Shown: positions 43,535 to 52,220 of the stretch, one piece after another
How positions within the stretch are numbered: position 1 is the stretch's first letter
Layout of the letters: each line of letters starts with the position of its first letter
Assembly: GCF_003024195.1 (NCBI RefSeq)
Contig: NZ_KZ679050.1
Coordinates: forward strand, 62,001-126,000
Direction of reading: 5' to 3'
From: Streptomyces dioscori
GTDB taxonomy: Bacteria; Actinomycetota; Actinomycetes; Streptomycetales; Streptomycetaceae
Length of the DNA stretch: 64,000 nucleotides
Position numbers and translations under genes: made by a program
Notes under the pieces: model-generated
Databases searched by the model: none
Seen by the model: only the letters and a program-made list of their open reading frames with translations
Told to the model about the DNA's origin: nothing

Positions 43535-44199
43535 GGCAGCACCACCGCCAGCGCGTAGCGCGCGTCCCGTGGGCCGGGGCACCGGAACCGCGTGGGGCCC
43601 CACACCCGCAACCGCAGACAGTCCCCGGTGGCGAGTTGGTGCTCGGCGTCCTGGGCCGTGATGTCCAGCCGTCCGTCGAGCACCCAGATGTGCTGTTCGA
43701 GGCCGGGTACGGGCGGCCGGTCGTAGGCGATGTCGGCGCCCGCGGTGAGCCGGCCCTCGACGAGTTCGCCGCGCAGCCCCGCGTGCGGCGGTGACACCGA
43801 GCGGCGTACGAAACCGGAGGCGCGGTCCTCCCACACGGCCTGGTCGGCGGCGCGTACCAGCGGGACCGGCGCAGCCTCGGCCTCGACCTCGCTGAGGAGC
43901 TGCGACATGGTGCGGCCGTGGACGGCGCACAGGCGGTTCAGGAGCGAGGCCGTGGGGCTGATCTCGGCGCGCTCGGCGCGTGACAGGGTCGAGCGGCTCA
44001 CCCCGCTGCGTTCCGCCAACTCGCCGAGGGACCAGCCCCGTTCGGCCCGCAGCTCGGCCAGCCGGGCACCGAGCCTGACGTCCATGGGGTCCATGGGGTC
44101 CGTGGGATGCAAGGGATCCACGGGAGCCGCGGGAGTTATGGGGCCCGGGCGGGCGGCTGCGGTGGCGTCCGCAGGGGTCACGCCTTCGTCTCGTCTCAC
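43531..44199 (-). CDS. XRE-family regulator with C-terminal cupin domain
   Basis: About 222 residues. The HTH is LAELRAERGWSLGELAERSGVSRSTLSRAE-like (the core ELAERSGVSRSTLSRAER), followed by a linker and a cupin barrel (YDRPPVPGLEQHIWVLDGRLDI and HQLATGDCLRLRVWGPTRF). Such regulators sense small ligands through the cupin. The start is uncertain: GTG 44199 lies just after the dyad GGGAT-GCT-ATCCC, while a longer frame to 44229 would overlap the end of the LysR gene and place the dyad inside the gene. It is coupled to the GNAT gene. Confidence 0.85.
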   Translation of the reverse strand: MRRDEGVTPADATAAARPGPITPAAPVDPLHPTDPMDPMDVRLGARLAELRAERGWSLGELAERSGVSRSTLSRAERAEISPTASLLNRLCAVHGRTMSQLLSEVEAEAAPVPLVRAADQAVWEDRASGFVRRSVSPPHAGLRGELVEGRLTAGADIAYDRPPVPGLEQHIWVLDGRLDITAQDAEHQLATGDCLRLRVWGPTRFRCPGPRDARYALAVVLP

Positions 44200-44203
44200 A
44201 TTC

Positions 44204-44216
44204 GGGATGCTATCCC
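44204..44216. promoter_or_regulatory. Dyad upstream of the XRE/cupin gene
   Basis: GGGAT and ATCCC flank GCT, within a larger GCATCCCGAATG context. It may be the autoregulatory site of the XRE/cupin protein. It lies within the last codons of the LysR gene. Confidence 0.5.
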
Positions 44217-45136
44217 AGATGCGGGACACCGGGTGCCGCTTCCGCCACCTCCGCCAGCGCTTCCAGCACCGGCAGGATCAGCGGGTGGGCCTCGGCTCCC
44301 CGGCGTACCGCGGCGAAGACCCGGCGGGTGGGGGCGACTCCGTCGACGGGGCGCACGACCACTCCCGCGAGGTCCATGCCCTGCAGCGCCGAGCGCGGTA
44401 CGAGGGCGACTCCCGCGTCCGCCGACGCCAGCGCGACCACCGCCCGGAAGTCGTCCGAGGAGTGTTCGAGGCGGGGCTGGAAACCGGCGTGCTCGCAGGC
44501 CAGGACCACCACGTCGTGGCAGGGGTTGCCCGGGTAGGGGCCGATCCACGGATCTTTGGCCAGCTCGGCGAGCGGCACCTCCGTACGGTCGGCGAGGCGG
44601 TGGGTCTGGGGCACGACGGCGTCGAACGGTTCGGCGTACAGCGGGATGTGCGCGAGACGCGGGTCGTCGGCGTCCGGGGCTCCCCGGTACTCGACGGCGA
44701 CCGCGACATCCACCTGACGGTCGAGCACCATCGGCAGGCTGGCGTCGCCCTCGGCGTCCTGGACGCGCAGGAGGATGCCGGGCGCCGTGCGGGCGAGGCG
44801 GGCCAGGGCGGGCGCGACGACGAGGCCGATGCCGGTCGCGAAGGAGGCGACGCTGACCGTACCGGCCGAACCCGAGCTGTACGCGGCCAGCTCCGCCTCG
44901 GCCCGCTCCAGCTGCGCGAGGACGGCGTTGGTGTGGCCGAGCAGGATCTCACCGGCCGGAGTCAGCCGTACGCCCCGGGCGCCGCGCTCCACCAGCCGGT
45001 GTCCCGTCTCCTGCTCCAGGGCGGTCAGCTGCTGCGACACCGCGGAGGGTGTGAGGTAGAGCGCGGCGGCAGCCGCCGTCACCGTCCGGTGGTCCGCCAC
45101 CGCTCGGAGAATGTGCAGCCGCCGCGCTTCGATCAT
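44210..45136 (-). CDS. LysR-family transcriptional regulator
   Basis: A 308-residue LysR protein. The N-terminal winged HTH is AAAALYLTPSAVSQQLTALEQ (core LTPSAVSQQLTALEQETG), followed by RLVERGARGVRLTPAGE. A two-lobed effector domain spans about residues 90-300. It lies 31 bases after kbl on the same strand. LysR regulators usually control neighbouring genes, so the threonine catabolic pair is one possible target; this is inference. The start ATG is well placed by the conserved N-terminus. Confidence 0.92.
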   Translation of the reverse strand: MIEARRLHILRAVADHRTVTAAAAALYLTPSAVSQQLTALEQETGHRLVERGARGVRLTPAGEILLGHTNAVLAQLERAEAELAAYSSGSAGTVSVASFATGIGLVVAPALARLARTAPGILLRVQDAEGDASLPMVLDRQVDVAVAVEYRGAPDADDPRLAHIPLYAEPFDAVVPQTHRLADRTEVPLAELAKDPWIGPYPGNPCHDVVVLACEHAGFQPRLEHSSDDFRAVVALASADAGVALVPRSALQGMDLAGVVVRPVDGVAPTRRVFAAVRRGAEAHPLILPVLEALAEVAEAAPGVPHLG

Positions 45137-45167
45137 GCGGCAGATTCTCTCAGGACTTCGAGGAGAT

Positions 45168-46370
45168 TCAGGCGGCGTCCTCCGCCAGCTCCGCGCGCGC
45201 CGCCACGAAGGCGTCCACCGCGCGGTTCACGTCCTGTGTGGAGTGCGCGGCGGACAGCTGGACGCGGATGCGCGCCTTGTCCTGCGGGACCACCGGGTAC
45301 GAGAAGCCGATGACGTACACACCGCGTTCGAGCAGCAGCTCCGCCATCCGGCCGGCGACGGTCGCGTCCCCGATCATCACCGGGGCGATGGCGTGGTCGC
45401 CGGGAAGGATGTCGAAGCCCTCCTCGGTCATCCGGGAGCGGAACAGCGCCGTGTTGGCGGTGAGTTGCTCGCGCAGGTCGTCGGCCGCCTCCAGCAGGTC
45501 GAGAACCTTGAGCGAGGCGGCGGCGATCACCGGGGCCAGGGTGTTCGAGAAGAGGTACGGGCGCGACCGCTGGCGCAGCAGCGCGACGATCTCGGCGCGG
45601 GCGGCGACGTAACCGCCCGACGCGCCGCCGAGGGCCTTGCCGAGGGTGCCCGTGATGATGTCGACGCGGTCCATCACGCCGTGCAGTTCGGGGGTGCCCC
45701 GGCCACCGGGCCCGACGAAGCCGACGGCGTGCGAGTCGTCGACCATGACCATCGCGTCGTAGCGGTCGGCGAGGTCGCAGATCTCGCGCAGCGGGGCCAC
45801 GTACCCGTCCATGGAGAAGACGCCGTCGGTGACGATCAGCCTGCGGCGGGCGCCCGCGGCCTCCTTCAGCTGCTGCTCCAGATCGGCGAGGTCGCGGTTC
45901 GCATAGCGGAACCTGCGGGCCTTGGACAGCCGGATGCCGTCGATGATCGACGCGTGGTTGAGGGCGTCGGAGATCACCGCGTCCTCGGCGCCGAGCAGCG
46001 TCTCGAAGACACCGCCGTTGGCGTCGAAGCACGACGAGTAGAGAATCGTGTCCTCCTGGCCGAGGAACGCGGACAGCCGCCCCTCCAGCTCCTTGTGCAC
46101 CTCCTGCGTACCGCAGATGAAGCGCACGGACGCCATGCCGTAGCCCCAGCGGTCGAGTGCCTCGTGGGCGGCGGCGACGACCTCCGGGTGGTCGGCGAGG
46201 CCGAGGTAGTTGTTGGCGCAGAAGTTGAGGACCTCACCCGCACGGCCGCCCGAGGTGACGGTCACCGTCGCGGACTGCGGCGTGCCGATGACGCGCTCGG
46301 GCTTGTGCAGGCCCGCGGCGCGGATCTCGTCGAGGGTGGTGCGGAGGTCGTCGCGTACGGAGTCGAACAT
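45168..46370 (-). CDS. kbl: Glycine C-acetyltransferase (2-amino-3-ketobutyrate CoA ligase)
   Basis: A 400-residue PLP enzyme of the alpha-oxoamine synthase family. NNYLGLADHP, ASVRFICGTQ, the SDALNHASIIDGIRLS substrate site, VDDSHAVGF and the PLP-lysine motif TGTLGKALGG are all present. It cleaves 2-amino-3-ketobutyrate with CoA to glycine and acetyl-CoA, the step after threonine dehydrogenase. Two adjacent ATGs occur (46373 and 46370); the second has better spacing from AGGA. It lies 48 bases after tdh on the same strand. Confidence 0.96.
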   Translation of the reverse strand: MFDSVRDDLRTTLDEIRAAGLHKPERVIGTPQSATVTVTSGGRAGEVLNFCANNYLGLADHPEVVAAAHEALDRWGYGMASVRFICGTQEVHKELEGRLSAFLGQEDTILYSSCFDANGGVFETLLGAEDAVISDALNHASIIDGIRLSKARRFRYANRDLADLEQQLKEAAGARRRLIVTDGVFSMDGYVAPLREICDLADRYDAMVMVDDSHAVGFVGPGGRGTPELHGVMDRVDIITGTLGKALGGASGGYVAARAEIVALLRQRSRPYLFSNTLAPVIAAASLKVLDLLEAADDLREQLTANTALFRSRMTEEGFDILPGDHAIAPVMIGDATVAGRMAELLLERGVYVIGFSYPVVPQDKARIRVQLSAAHSTQDVNRAVDAFVAARAELAEDAA

Positions 46371-46418
46371 CATCAGTCCTTACAGAGTCCGGAAGACGGT
46401 GGAAGCGGTCCGGAGCCC

Positions 46419-47447
46419 TCAGAGGGTCCAGTCGAGGATGACCTTGCCGCCGCGGCCGCTCGCCGCGTCCTCGAAGGCCGCCTCGAAGTCGCGGTGGCCG
46501 TAACGGCCGGTGATGACCGGCGCGAGGTCGAGGCCGCCTTCCAGCAGGACCGACATCGCGTACCAGGTCTCGAACATCTCGCGGCCGTAGATGCCCTTGA
46601 TCGTGATCATGGAGGTGACGATCCGGGACCAGTCGACGGCGAACTCCTCGGACGGCAGCCCGAGCATGGCGATCTTTCCGCCGTGCGTCATGTTGGCGAG
46701 CATGTCCCGCATCGCGACCGGGTTGCCTGACATCTCCAGGCCCACGTCGAAGCCCTCGCGCAGGCCGAGGGAGCGCTGTCCTTCGGCGATGCCCGACTCG
46801 GCGACGTTCAGCGCGAGGGTGACACCGATCTTGCGGGCCAGCTCCAGACGGTCCTCGCTGACGTCGGTGACGACGACGTGCCGGGCGCCCGCGTGCTTGG
46901 CGACTGCGGCGGCCATCAGACCGATGGGGCCCGCCCCGGTGATCAGTACGTCCTCCCCGACCAGCGGGAACGACAGCGCGGTGTGCACGGCGTTGCCGAA
47001 CGGGTCGAAGATCGCGGCGATGTCGAGGTCGACGGGGACGCGGTGCACCCAGACGTTGGACGCGGGCAGCACCACGTACTCGGCGAACGCGCCGTCGCGG
47101 CCGACCCCGAGGCCCACCGTCGCACGGCACAGATGGCGCCGGCCGGCCTGGCAGTTGCGGCACTTCCCGCAGACCAGGTGCCCCTCGCCGCTGACCCGGT
47201 CGCCCACCGCGATCTCGCCGACGTCACGGCCCGTCTCCACGACCTCGCCGACGAACTCGTGGCCGAGCACGAGCGGCGCCTTGATCGTCTGCTGGGCCCA
47301 GCCGTCCCAGTTGCGGATGTGCAGGTCGGTGCCGCAGATCCCGGTCCGCAGGACCTTGATCAGCACATCGCCGGGGCCGACGACCGGCTCCGGTACGTCC
47401 ATGAGCCGCAGCCCGGGCTCCGCCTTCTCCTTGACCAGCGCCTTCAA
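46419..47447 (-). CDS. tdh: L-threonine 3-dehydrogenase
   Basis: A 342-residue zinc-dependent medium-chain dehydrogenase. The catalytic zinc site is GICGTDLHI and GHEFVGEV, the structural zinc cysteines are CGKCRNCQAGRRHLC, and the NAD site is GAGPIGLMAAAVAKHAG. IFDPFGNAVHTAL is characteristic of threonine dehydrogenase. It oxidises threonine to 2-amino-3-ketobutyrate, the substrate of kbl. The start is TTG at 47447 behind AGGAG with five-base spacing; it gives the standard family length and N-terminus (KALVKEKAEPG). Longer frames lack homology. Confidence 0.95.
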   Translation of the reverse strand: MKALVKEKAEPGLRLMDVPEPVVGPGDVLIKVLRTGICGTDLHIRNWDGWAQQTIKAPLVLGHEFVGEVVETGRDVGEIAVGDRVSGEGHLVCGKCRNCQAGRRHLCRATVGLGVGRDGAFAEYVVLPASNVWVHRVPVDLDIAAIFDPFGNAVHTALSFPLVGEDVLITGAGPIGLMAAAVAKHAGARHVVVTDVSEDRLELARKIGVTLALNVAESGIAEGQRSLGLREGFDVGLEMSGNPVAMRDMLANMTHGGKIAMLGLPSEEFAVDWSRIVTSMITIKGIYGREMFETWYAMSVLLEGGLDLAPVITGRYGHRDFEAAFEDAASGRGGKVILDWTL

Positions 47448-47636
47448 CGGGGCTCCTGTGCGTGAGGTCCCGGATCCAGGCATGCCGAAGGACGCCCGCA
47501 CCGGGGAGAGGAGTGGATTCGAGCAGCAATCTGCCGTACATCGGCACCCCGGGTCCATCGAGGATTTCTTAACCTCTGCCGCAGCTTTCCTTCACACCAC
47601 CGATCCTCCAGTGATCTTCCGGCGCCCACCGGCCGT

Positions 47637-47669
47637 AACCGTGCCGCCTTCCCGGAGGGCGGCACGGTT
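47637..47669 (-). terminator. Hairpin terminator after the conservon
   Basis: AACCGTGCCGCC and GGCGGCACGGTT form a perfect 12-bp stem with a 9-base loop, just downstream of the GAF gene stop at 47675. Between it and tdh (47448-47636) I see no gene; the region should hold the tdh promoter. Confidence 0.8.
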
Positions 47670-47674
47670 CCCGG

Positions 47675-48433
47675 TCAGAGCCCGCCCTCCCGCAACTCGA
47701 TCTGCCCGATCAGCTCCGCCGCCATCGCCTTGATGGTGTCCAGGCCGGACCTCCCCCACGGCCTGGGCTCGACATCGGTGACGCACACCGTGCCGAGCGC
47801 GATGCCCGTACGGTCGAGGAGAGGGGCACCGAGGTAGGAGCGGATGCCGTACTCGTCGACCACCGGATTGCCCGCGAAGCGGGGGTAGTCACGGACGTCC
47901 TCCAGGACCAGCGCCTTGCGGCGGACCACCACATGGGGGCAGAACCCATAGTCGCGGGCCATATGGCGGCCGGGGCCGATGGAGGACGGGGCCGGCCGGC
48001 TGAGGTCGGCGTCACCGCGGATCGTGTCACCGCCTCTGCCTCTGCCACTGGCACCGGCACCGGCACCGGCACCGGCACCGGCACGGTCGCTGCTGGTGTT
48101 GGTGCTGATGCCGGTGCTGATGTCGATCCCGGTGTCCAGGGCGTCGTGCCGGGTGTCGGGGAGCCGGGCGTGCGGGGCCCGGGAGTGCGGGGGCTGGGCA
48201 TGCCGGGGCTGGGCATGCAGGCCCGCGAAGAACTGCCGTTCCTCGCCGACGAAGTTGACCATCGCGTACGGCGCCCCCGCCAGCTCGGCCAGCCGCCGCG
48301 CGAACGCGTCGAGGGCCGGTTCCGCGCGCTCCCCCAGGCCCAGCACCCGCAGTCGGCACGTACGGGCCGGTGCCTCCTTGTCCTCGGGTGTGAGCAGCAG
48401 CCGACCGGCCGGGCGCGACGGGTCGTAACTCAT
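47675..48433 (-). CDS. GAF-domain protein of the conservon operon
   Basis: 252 residues. The GAF fold is seen as LAGAPYAMVNFVGEERQFF (N-terminal part), CPHVVVRRKALVLEDVRDYPRFAGNPVV and SYLGAPLLDRTGIALGTVCV. Between these halves is an insert of about 70 residues rich in His/Pro/Arg and (AG) repeats, encoded partly by GGCACC hexamers. The ATG start overlaps the GTPase stop (ATGA), so it belongs to the conservon transcript. GAF domains bind small ligands or mediate dimerisation; here it may give a signal input to the GTPase system. The ligand is unknown. Confidence 0.87.
   Translation of the reverse strand: MSYDPSRPAGRLLLTPEDKEAPARTCRLRVLGLGERAEPALDAFARRLAELAGAPYAMVNFVGEERQFFAGLHAQPRHAQPPHSRAPHARLPDTRHDALDTGIDISTGISTNTSSDRAGAGAGAGAGASGRGRGGDTIRGDADLSRPAPSSIGPGRHMARDYGFCPHVVVRRKALVLEDVRDYPRFAGNPVVDEYGIRSYLGAPLLDRTGIALGTVCVTDVEPRPWGRSGLDTIKAMAAELIGQIELREGGL
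48048..48088. repeat. GGCACC hexamer tandem repeat in the GAF gene
   Basis: About six head-to-tail copies of GGCACC encode alternating Ala-Gly residues in the loop that splits the GAF domain. The frame is kept. Confidence 0.9.
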
Positions 48434-49029
48434 GTGTGTGCTCCGTGGCTCGGGGCGCGTGTGGGTGCGTGGGCGAGCAGATGGCGGACGAGCGTCAGCA
48501 GGGTCTGCACTCCTGAACTGGAGATCCGCGCGTCGCAGCGGACGACCGGCACGCCCGGGTCGAGGTCGATGGCCGCGCGTACCTCCTCCGGGTCGTAACG
48601 GAAGCCGCCGTCGAACTCGTTGACGGCGACGATGAAGCCGAGACCGCGCTGTTCGAAGAAGTCGACCGCGGCGAAGCAGTCCTCCAGGCGGCGGGTGTCG
48701 GCGAGGACGACCGCGCCGAGCGCGCCTTCGGAGAGCTCGTCCCACATGAACCAGAACCGTTCCTGTCCGGGCGTGCCGAACAGATACAGCACGTGTTCCG
48801 CGTCGAGGGTGATGCGCCCGAAGTCCATCGCGACGGTCGTCTCGACCTTGTTCTCGATGCCGTCGAGATTGTCGGTCGCGGCGCTGACCGTGGTCAGCAG
48901 TTCCTCCGTGCTGAGCGGCGCGATCTCGCTCACCGCGCCGACGAAGGTGGTCTTGCCCACCCCGAAGCCTCCCGCCACCAGGATCTTCAACGCGGTGGGG
49001 AACGGGTCAGAGCTGTCGTCGTAGTCCAT
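48430..49029 (-). CDS. cvnD: Conservon GTPase
   Basis: A 199-residue small GTPase of the MglA/CvnD type. The P-loop is GGFGVGKTT (about residues 20-28), the Walker B/G3 region is LFGTPGQERF, and G4 is VNEFD. Such proteins work with roadblock and DUF742 partners and a histidine-kinase-like CvnA in a membrane-associated signalling complex known in Streptomyces. The start ATG lies 23 bases inside the end of the DUF742 gene, and the stop overlaps the GAF gene. Confidence 0.95.
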   Translation of the reverse strand: MDYDDSSDPFPTALKILVAGGFGVGKTTFVGAVSEIAPLSTEELLTTVSAATDNLDGIENKVETTVAMDFGRITLDAEHVLYLFGTPGQERFWFMWDELSEGALGAVVLADTRRLEDCFAAVDFFEQRGLGFIVAVNEFDGGFRYDPEEVRAAIDLDPGVPVVRCDARISSSGVQTLLTLVRHLLAHAPTRAPSHGAHT

Positions 49030-49378
49030 CGAGCACTGCCTCCAGAAGAGACCGGTCAGTGGGGTTGTGGTGGAACGTCGGGGGCTTCATGGACAGCGCC
49101 CCGCAGTCGACGAGGTCGGACAGCAACACCTTGGTCACTGCCGCCGGCAGCTTCAGATGCGCGGCGACCTCGGCCACCGAGACGGGGTCCCGGCACAGTT
49201 CGAGCGCCTGGGCGTGCTCGGGGCCGAGGTAACCGAGGGGGGTGACGCCGGTGGCCATCACCTGGGACAGGAGGTCGAGCGCGGTACTCGGCCGGGTCCT
49301 GCCGTTGCTCACCTGGTAGGGCCGCACCAGGCGGCCGGCCGCGCCGTCGAGCCAGGGCCCGTCGCCGGCCGCGGCCAC
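49007..49378 (-). CDS. cvnC: DUF742 conservon protein
   Basis: A 123-residue DUF742 protein. RLVRPYQVSNGRTRPS at the N-terminus and a winged-helix-like middle (ALELCRDPVSVAEVAAHLKLP) are typical, as is the C-terminal FHHNPTDRSLLEAVLDGLRRQL-type ending. In conservons it couples roadblock and GTPase proteins. I chose GTG 49378 with GAGG eight bases upstream; a TTG at 49384 overlaps the roadblock stop and is also possible. Confidence 0.92.
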   Translation of the reverse strand: MAAAGDGPWLDGAAGRLVRPYQVSNGRTRPSTALDLLSQVMATGVTPLGYLGPEHAQALELCRDPVSVAEVAAHLKLPAAVTKVLLSDLVDCGALSMKPPTFHHNPTDRSLLEAVLDGLRRQL

Positions 49379-49380
49379 GT

Positions 49381-49815
49381 TCAAGGCCTCATCGCCGGCG
49401 GTTCGACGCTGTGCTGCCGCGGCGCGGTCATCAGGTACGGGCGGACGCTCTTGACCAGCATCGCCATCTCGTAACCGAGTACGGCCGCGTCCGCGTCGCG
49501 CCCGGCCAGCACGGCCAGACAGGTGCCGGAACCCGCGGTGGACACGAACAGCAGCGTGGAGTCCAGTTCGACGACGACCTGGCGCACGTCGCCGCCGTCG
49601 CCGAAGCGGACGCCCGCGCTGCGCCCGAGCGAGTAGAGCCCGGAGGCCAGGGCGGCCATGTGGTCGGCGCTGTCGGGATCGAGTCCGTGCACCGACTTCA
49701 CGAGGCCGTCGCAGGAGAGCAGCACCGCGCTCCTGGTGTGCGGTACGCGCTGGACGAGGCCGCTCATCAGCCAGTCGAGATCGGATGCATGGCCGGTCGG
49801 CGCATCGCTCGCCAT
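49381..49815 (-). CDS. cvnB: Roadblock/LC7 conservon protein
   Basis: A 144-residue roadblock/LC7-fold protein: DLDWLMSGLVQRVPHTRSAVLLSCDGLV is the family N-terminal helix and strand (core LVQRVPHTRSAVLLS), followed by MAALASGLYSLGRS and a C-terminal GYEMAMLVKSVRPYL helix. It is thought to act on the conservon GTPase like MglB on MglA. ATG 49815 has AGGAG ten bases upstream; a longer frame with Thr/His/Pro repeats upstream lacks homology. The gap of 95 bases to cvnA contains G-rich sequence and no gene. Confidence 0.93.
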   Translation of the reverse strand: MASDAPTGHASDLDWLMSGLVQRVPHTRSAVLLSCDGLVKSVHGLDPDSADHMAALASGLYSLGRSAGVRFGDGGDVRQVVVELDSTLLFVSTAGSGTCLAVLAGRDADAAVLGYEMAMLVKSVRPYLMTAPRQHSVEPPAMRP

Positions 49816-49910
49816 GGGGGATCGACTCCTTGAAATACGAAGGTCTTCGGGAGCGGAAGTGTGGGTGGGGGTGTGCGTGGGGGTGCGCATGGGGGCGGGG
49901 GCTGCGTGCT

Positions 49911-51962
49911 TCATCCGGCCGGTGCGCTCCCGTCGTGCCGGGCGGACTCCATGGGAGCGGCCTCAATGGGAGCGGGCTCCATAGGTGGCGGCTCCATGGG
50001 TGGCGGCTCCACGTGGGCCTGACCCATGTGGGTCGGGCCCATGTGGGTCGGGCCCATGTGGGTCGGGCCCATGGAGTCCATCTCCCTGCACCGGGCCTCG
50101 GCGAGTCCGATGCCACGCTGGAACGCCGCCATCAGGCCGGGATCGTGTCCCACCAGGAACTCTGATTCCTGCCGGGGCGCGGGCCCGCCACGCAGTTCGG
50201 GCACGATGTGCTCCTGGGCCCGCCGCCTGGGCAGTTGGGGCCTGCTCATGCTGCCGCGCACCACACCGTTGCGCGGGGTGGGCGGCGCGACCGTGTTCTC
50301 GGCGACCGCCTGCCTGTCGTCGGGCCGGATCCCGGGGACGGCTTCCGCGGGGTTGGCCCTGGACTCGGCCCCGCGCACCGGAAGGGGGGCGGGACCGCCC
50401 TCGCCCCCACCGTTCACGACGGTCAGCCCGCCGGGCGTACCGTCCGGCCGCGACTGGGCATGCGCGGACGCCTGCACGGGCACGGCGGTCCAGGCGTCGT
50501 GGGCTGGGGTCCCATGTGCAGGGCCTCCATGTGCTGGGGTCCCATGTGTCGGCATCCCATGTGCCGGGGTCCCGTGTGTGGGCGTCCCATGGGCCGGGGT
50601 CCCATATGCGGACCGCTCATGGGCCGGAGTCGCATGTGTTGAGACCCCATGTGCAGAGCCCTCATGTGCAGGACCCCCATGTGCCGCAACCTCACGGACA
50701 GGGGACTCGTTCACACCGGCGGGCGCCACCACCCGTGCCCCGCTCCGCGCCCCCTCCTCGTCCCCCAGCAACGCCTGCGGCACCACCAGCACGGCCTGTA
50801 CGCCGCCGTAGATGTTGGTCTGCAGCCGGACGGCGATCCCGTGCCGGCGCGCGAGTTGGGAGACCACGAACAGGCCGATGCGGCCGTCCTGGAGCAGACT
50901 CGCCACATTCACCTGGTCCGGGTCGGCGAGCAGCGCGTTCATCTTGTGCTGTTCGGCCAGCGGCATCCCGAGCCCGCGGTCCTCGACCTCGACGGCGAGC
51001 CCGGACGTGACCACGTTGGCCCGCAGCAGCACCTGGGTGTGCGGCGCCGAGAACACCGTGGCGTTCTCGACGAGTTCGGCGAGCAGATGGATCACGTCGG
51101 CCACGGCGTGCCCGCGCACGGTCCCGTCGATGGGCGGTACGAGTTTGACGCGTGAGTACTGCTCGACCTCCGCGGTCGCGGAGCGCAGCACCTCGGTCAT
51201 GGAGACCGGGTTGCTCCACTGACGGCGCGAGACGGCACCGCCGAGCACCGCGAGGTTCTCGGCGTGCCGGCGGATGCGGGTGGCGAGGTGGTCGACGTGG
51301 AAGAGGCCCTTGAGCAGGTCCGGGTCCTCGATCTCGTTCTCCAGCTCGTCGAGGATCGAGATCTCGCGGTGGACGAGCGACTGGAGCCGCCGGGCCAGGT
51401 TGACGAAGACCTCGACCTTCTGCTCGCTGCCCGCGTGGCTGGACAGCTGGGAGGCCTGGACGACCGCGCCGATCGCGCCGTCGTGCGCGGACGCCAGATC
51501 CTCGGCGAGCAGGTCGAAGTCGTCGGCGTCCGCGGCGGGCCGAGCACGCGGCCTGCGGACGGGCGGCCCGTCACCGCGGCGCAGTGCCTCGACGAGGCTG
51601 AGCAGATCGGCCTGGCCCCGGGCGCTGATGCGGCGCAGCGTCCCGATGCGGTCGCGCACGGACCGGGCGGCCCGGTCGGCGGCCACGGTGGCGATCACGA
51701 TGCCCGCGACAGCGACCGCGAGGGCTCCGGAGAGCACGATCCACAGGGTGAGGCCGGGGCGTGCGCCGGTCGTGCGGACGGTGAAGAGCACGGCGGCGCT
51801 CGCGCTGAGCGCCACCGCGAGGGGCGGCAGGATCGCGAGGCGGAGCAGTTGGGGGCGTATGTGGGTCTCGGGCAGCGTGGGGGTGGTGCGGGCGACCGGT
51901 CGCCCGTGCCGCCCGCCCTCGCGGCGGTCTGCGCGTGCGGCCGGTGCGCGAAGGTGAGACAT
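49911..51962 (-). CDS. cvnA: Conservon sensor (nitrate/histidine kinase-like) with pentapeptide-repeat tail
   Basis: 683 residues. Two membrane helices at about 40-62 and 72-95 are followed by a coiled dimerisation region (LARRLQSLVHREISILDELE) and a GHKL ATPase domain: LLAELVENATVFSAP (N box) and VEVEDRGLGMP (G1 box), ending near RIGLFVVSQLARRHG. From about residue 425 the tail is low complexity: 13 units of the type AHGTP, then MGPTH units, then MEPPP units. CvnA proteins sit at the membrane and recruit CvnB, C and D. The ATG start lies behind GAGGA. This is the first gene of the operon. Confidence 0.94.
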   Translation of the reverse strand: MSHLRAPAARADRREGGRHGRPVARTTPTLPETHIRPQLLRLAILPPLAVALSASAAVLFTVRTTGARPGLTLWIVLSGALAVAVAGIVIATVAADRAARSVRDRIGTLRRISARGQADLLSLVEALRRGDGPPVRRPRARPAADADDFDLLAEDLASAHDGAIGAVVQASQLSSHAGSEQKVEVFVNLARRLQSLVHREISILDELENEIEDPDLLKGLFHVDHLATRIRRHAENLAVLGGAVSRRQWSNPVSMTEVLRSATAEVEQYSRVKLVPPIDGTVRGHAVADVIHLLAELVENATVFSAPHTQVLLRANVVTSGLAVEVEDRGLGMPLAEQHKMNALLADPDQVNVASLLQDGRIGLFVVSQLARRHGIAVRLQTNIYGGVQAVLVVPQALLGDEEGARSGARVVAPAGVNESPVREVAAHGGPAHEGSAHGVSTHATPAHERSAYGTPAHGTPTHGTPAHGMPTHGTPAHGGPAHGTPAHDAWTAVPVQASAHAQSRPDGTPGGLTVVNGGGEGGPAPLPVRGAESRANPAEAVPGIRPDDRQAVAENTVAPPTPRNGVVRGSMSRPQLPRRRAQEHIVPELRGGPAPRQESEFLVGHDPGLMAAFQRGIGLAEARCREMDSMGPTHMGPTHMGPTHMGQAHVEPPPMEPPPMEPAPIEAAPMESARHDGSAPAG
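50026..50070. repeat. Three perfect 15-bp tandem repeats near the cvnA 3' end
   Basis: ATGTGGGTCGGGCCC occurs three times without a mismatch and encodes (MGPTH)3. Similar but diverged 15-base units on the left encode MEPPP. Confidence 0.95.
50490..50684. repeat. 13-unit 15-bp minisatellite in cvnA
   Basis: 195 bases of diverged 15-bp units encode thirteen pentapeptides of the form A/T-H-G-x-P; twelve keep the histidine. The frame is maintained throughout. Confidence 0.9.
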
Positions 51963-52063
51963 CTACGTCCTCGTACTGGTGTGGCGGGGCTGTGGGGGTC
52001 CCCCGGTCGAGAGAGCCGAAGAAATAGGCCCTCTGTCGCTCAGCGGCCACTCACAGTAGTCGT

Positions 52064-52082
52064 CACCGCATCATGTGCGGTG
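52064..52082. promoter_or_regulatory. Inverted repeat upstream of cvnA
   Basis: CACCGCA and TGCGGTG (7-bp perfect arms) flank TCATG, about 100 bases ahead of the cvnA start. The region 51963-52220 has no gene and should hold the conservon promoter. Confidence 0.45.
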
Positions 52083-52220
52083 GGCAGTTGACAAAGTCCG
52101 ACGACTGACGTCCCGCTCTGGTATGAGCGTTCGTACGACAGACCGATTAACTCGTCGAACACGCACCCCTGCGCCTCACCAGACCGATCAGACCTGGTCA
52201 GAAGTGGTCAACGAAAAACA

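Noticed and set aside
42989..43930. Long version of the GNAT protein
   Set aside because: The upstream part is the XRE/cupin gene in another frame; the GTGA overlap at 43534 marks the start.
50490..50684. Regularly spaced repeats as a possible CRISPR array
   Set aside because: The units are 15 bp, contiguous and in frame within cvnA, with no spacers and no cas genes.
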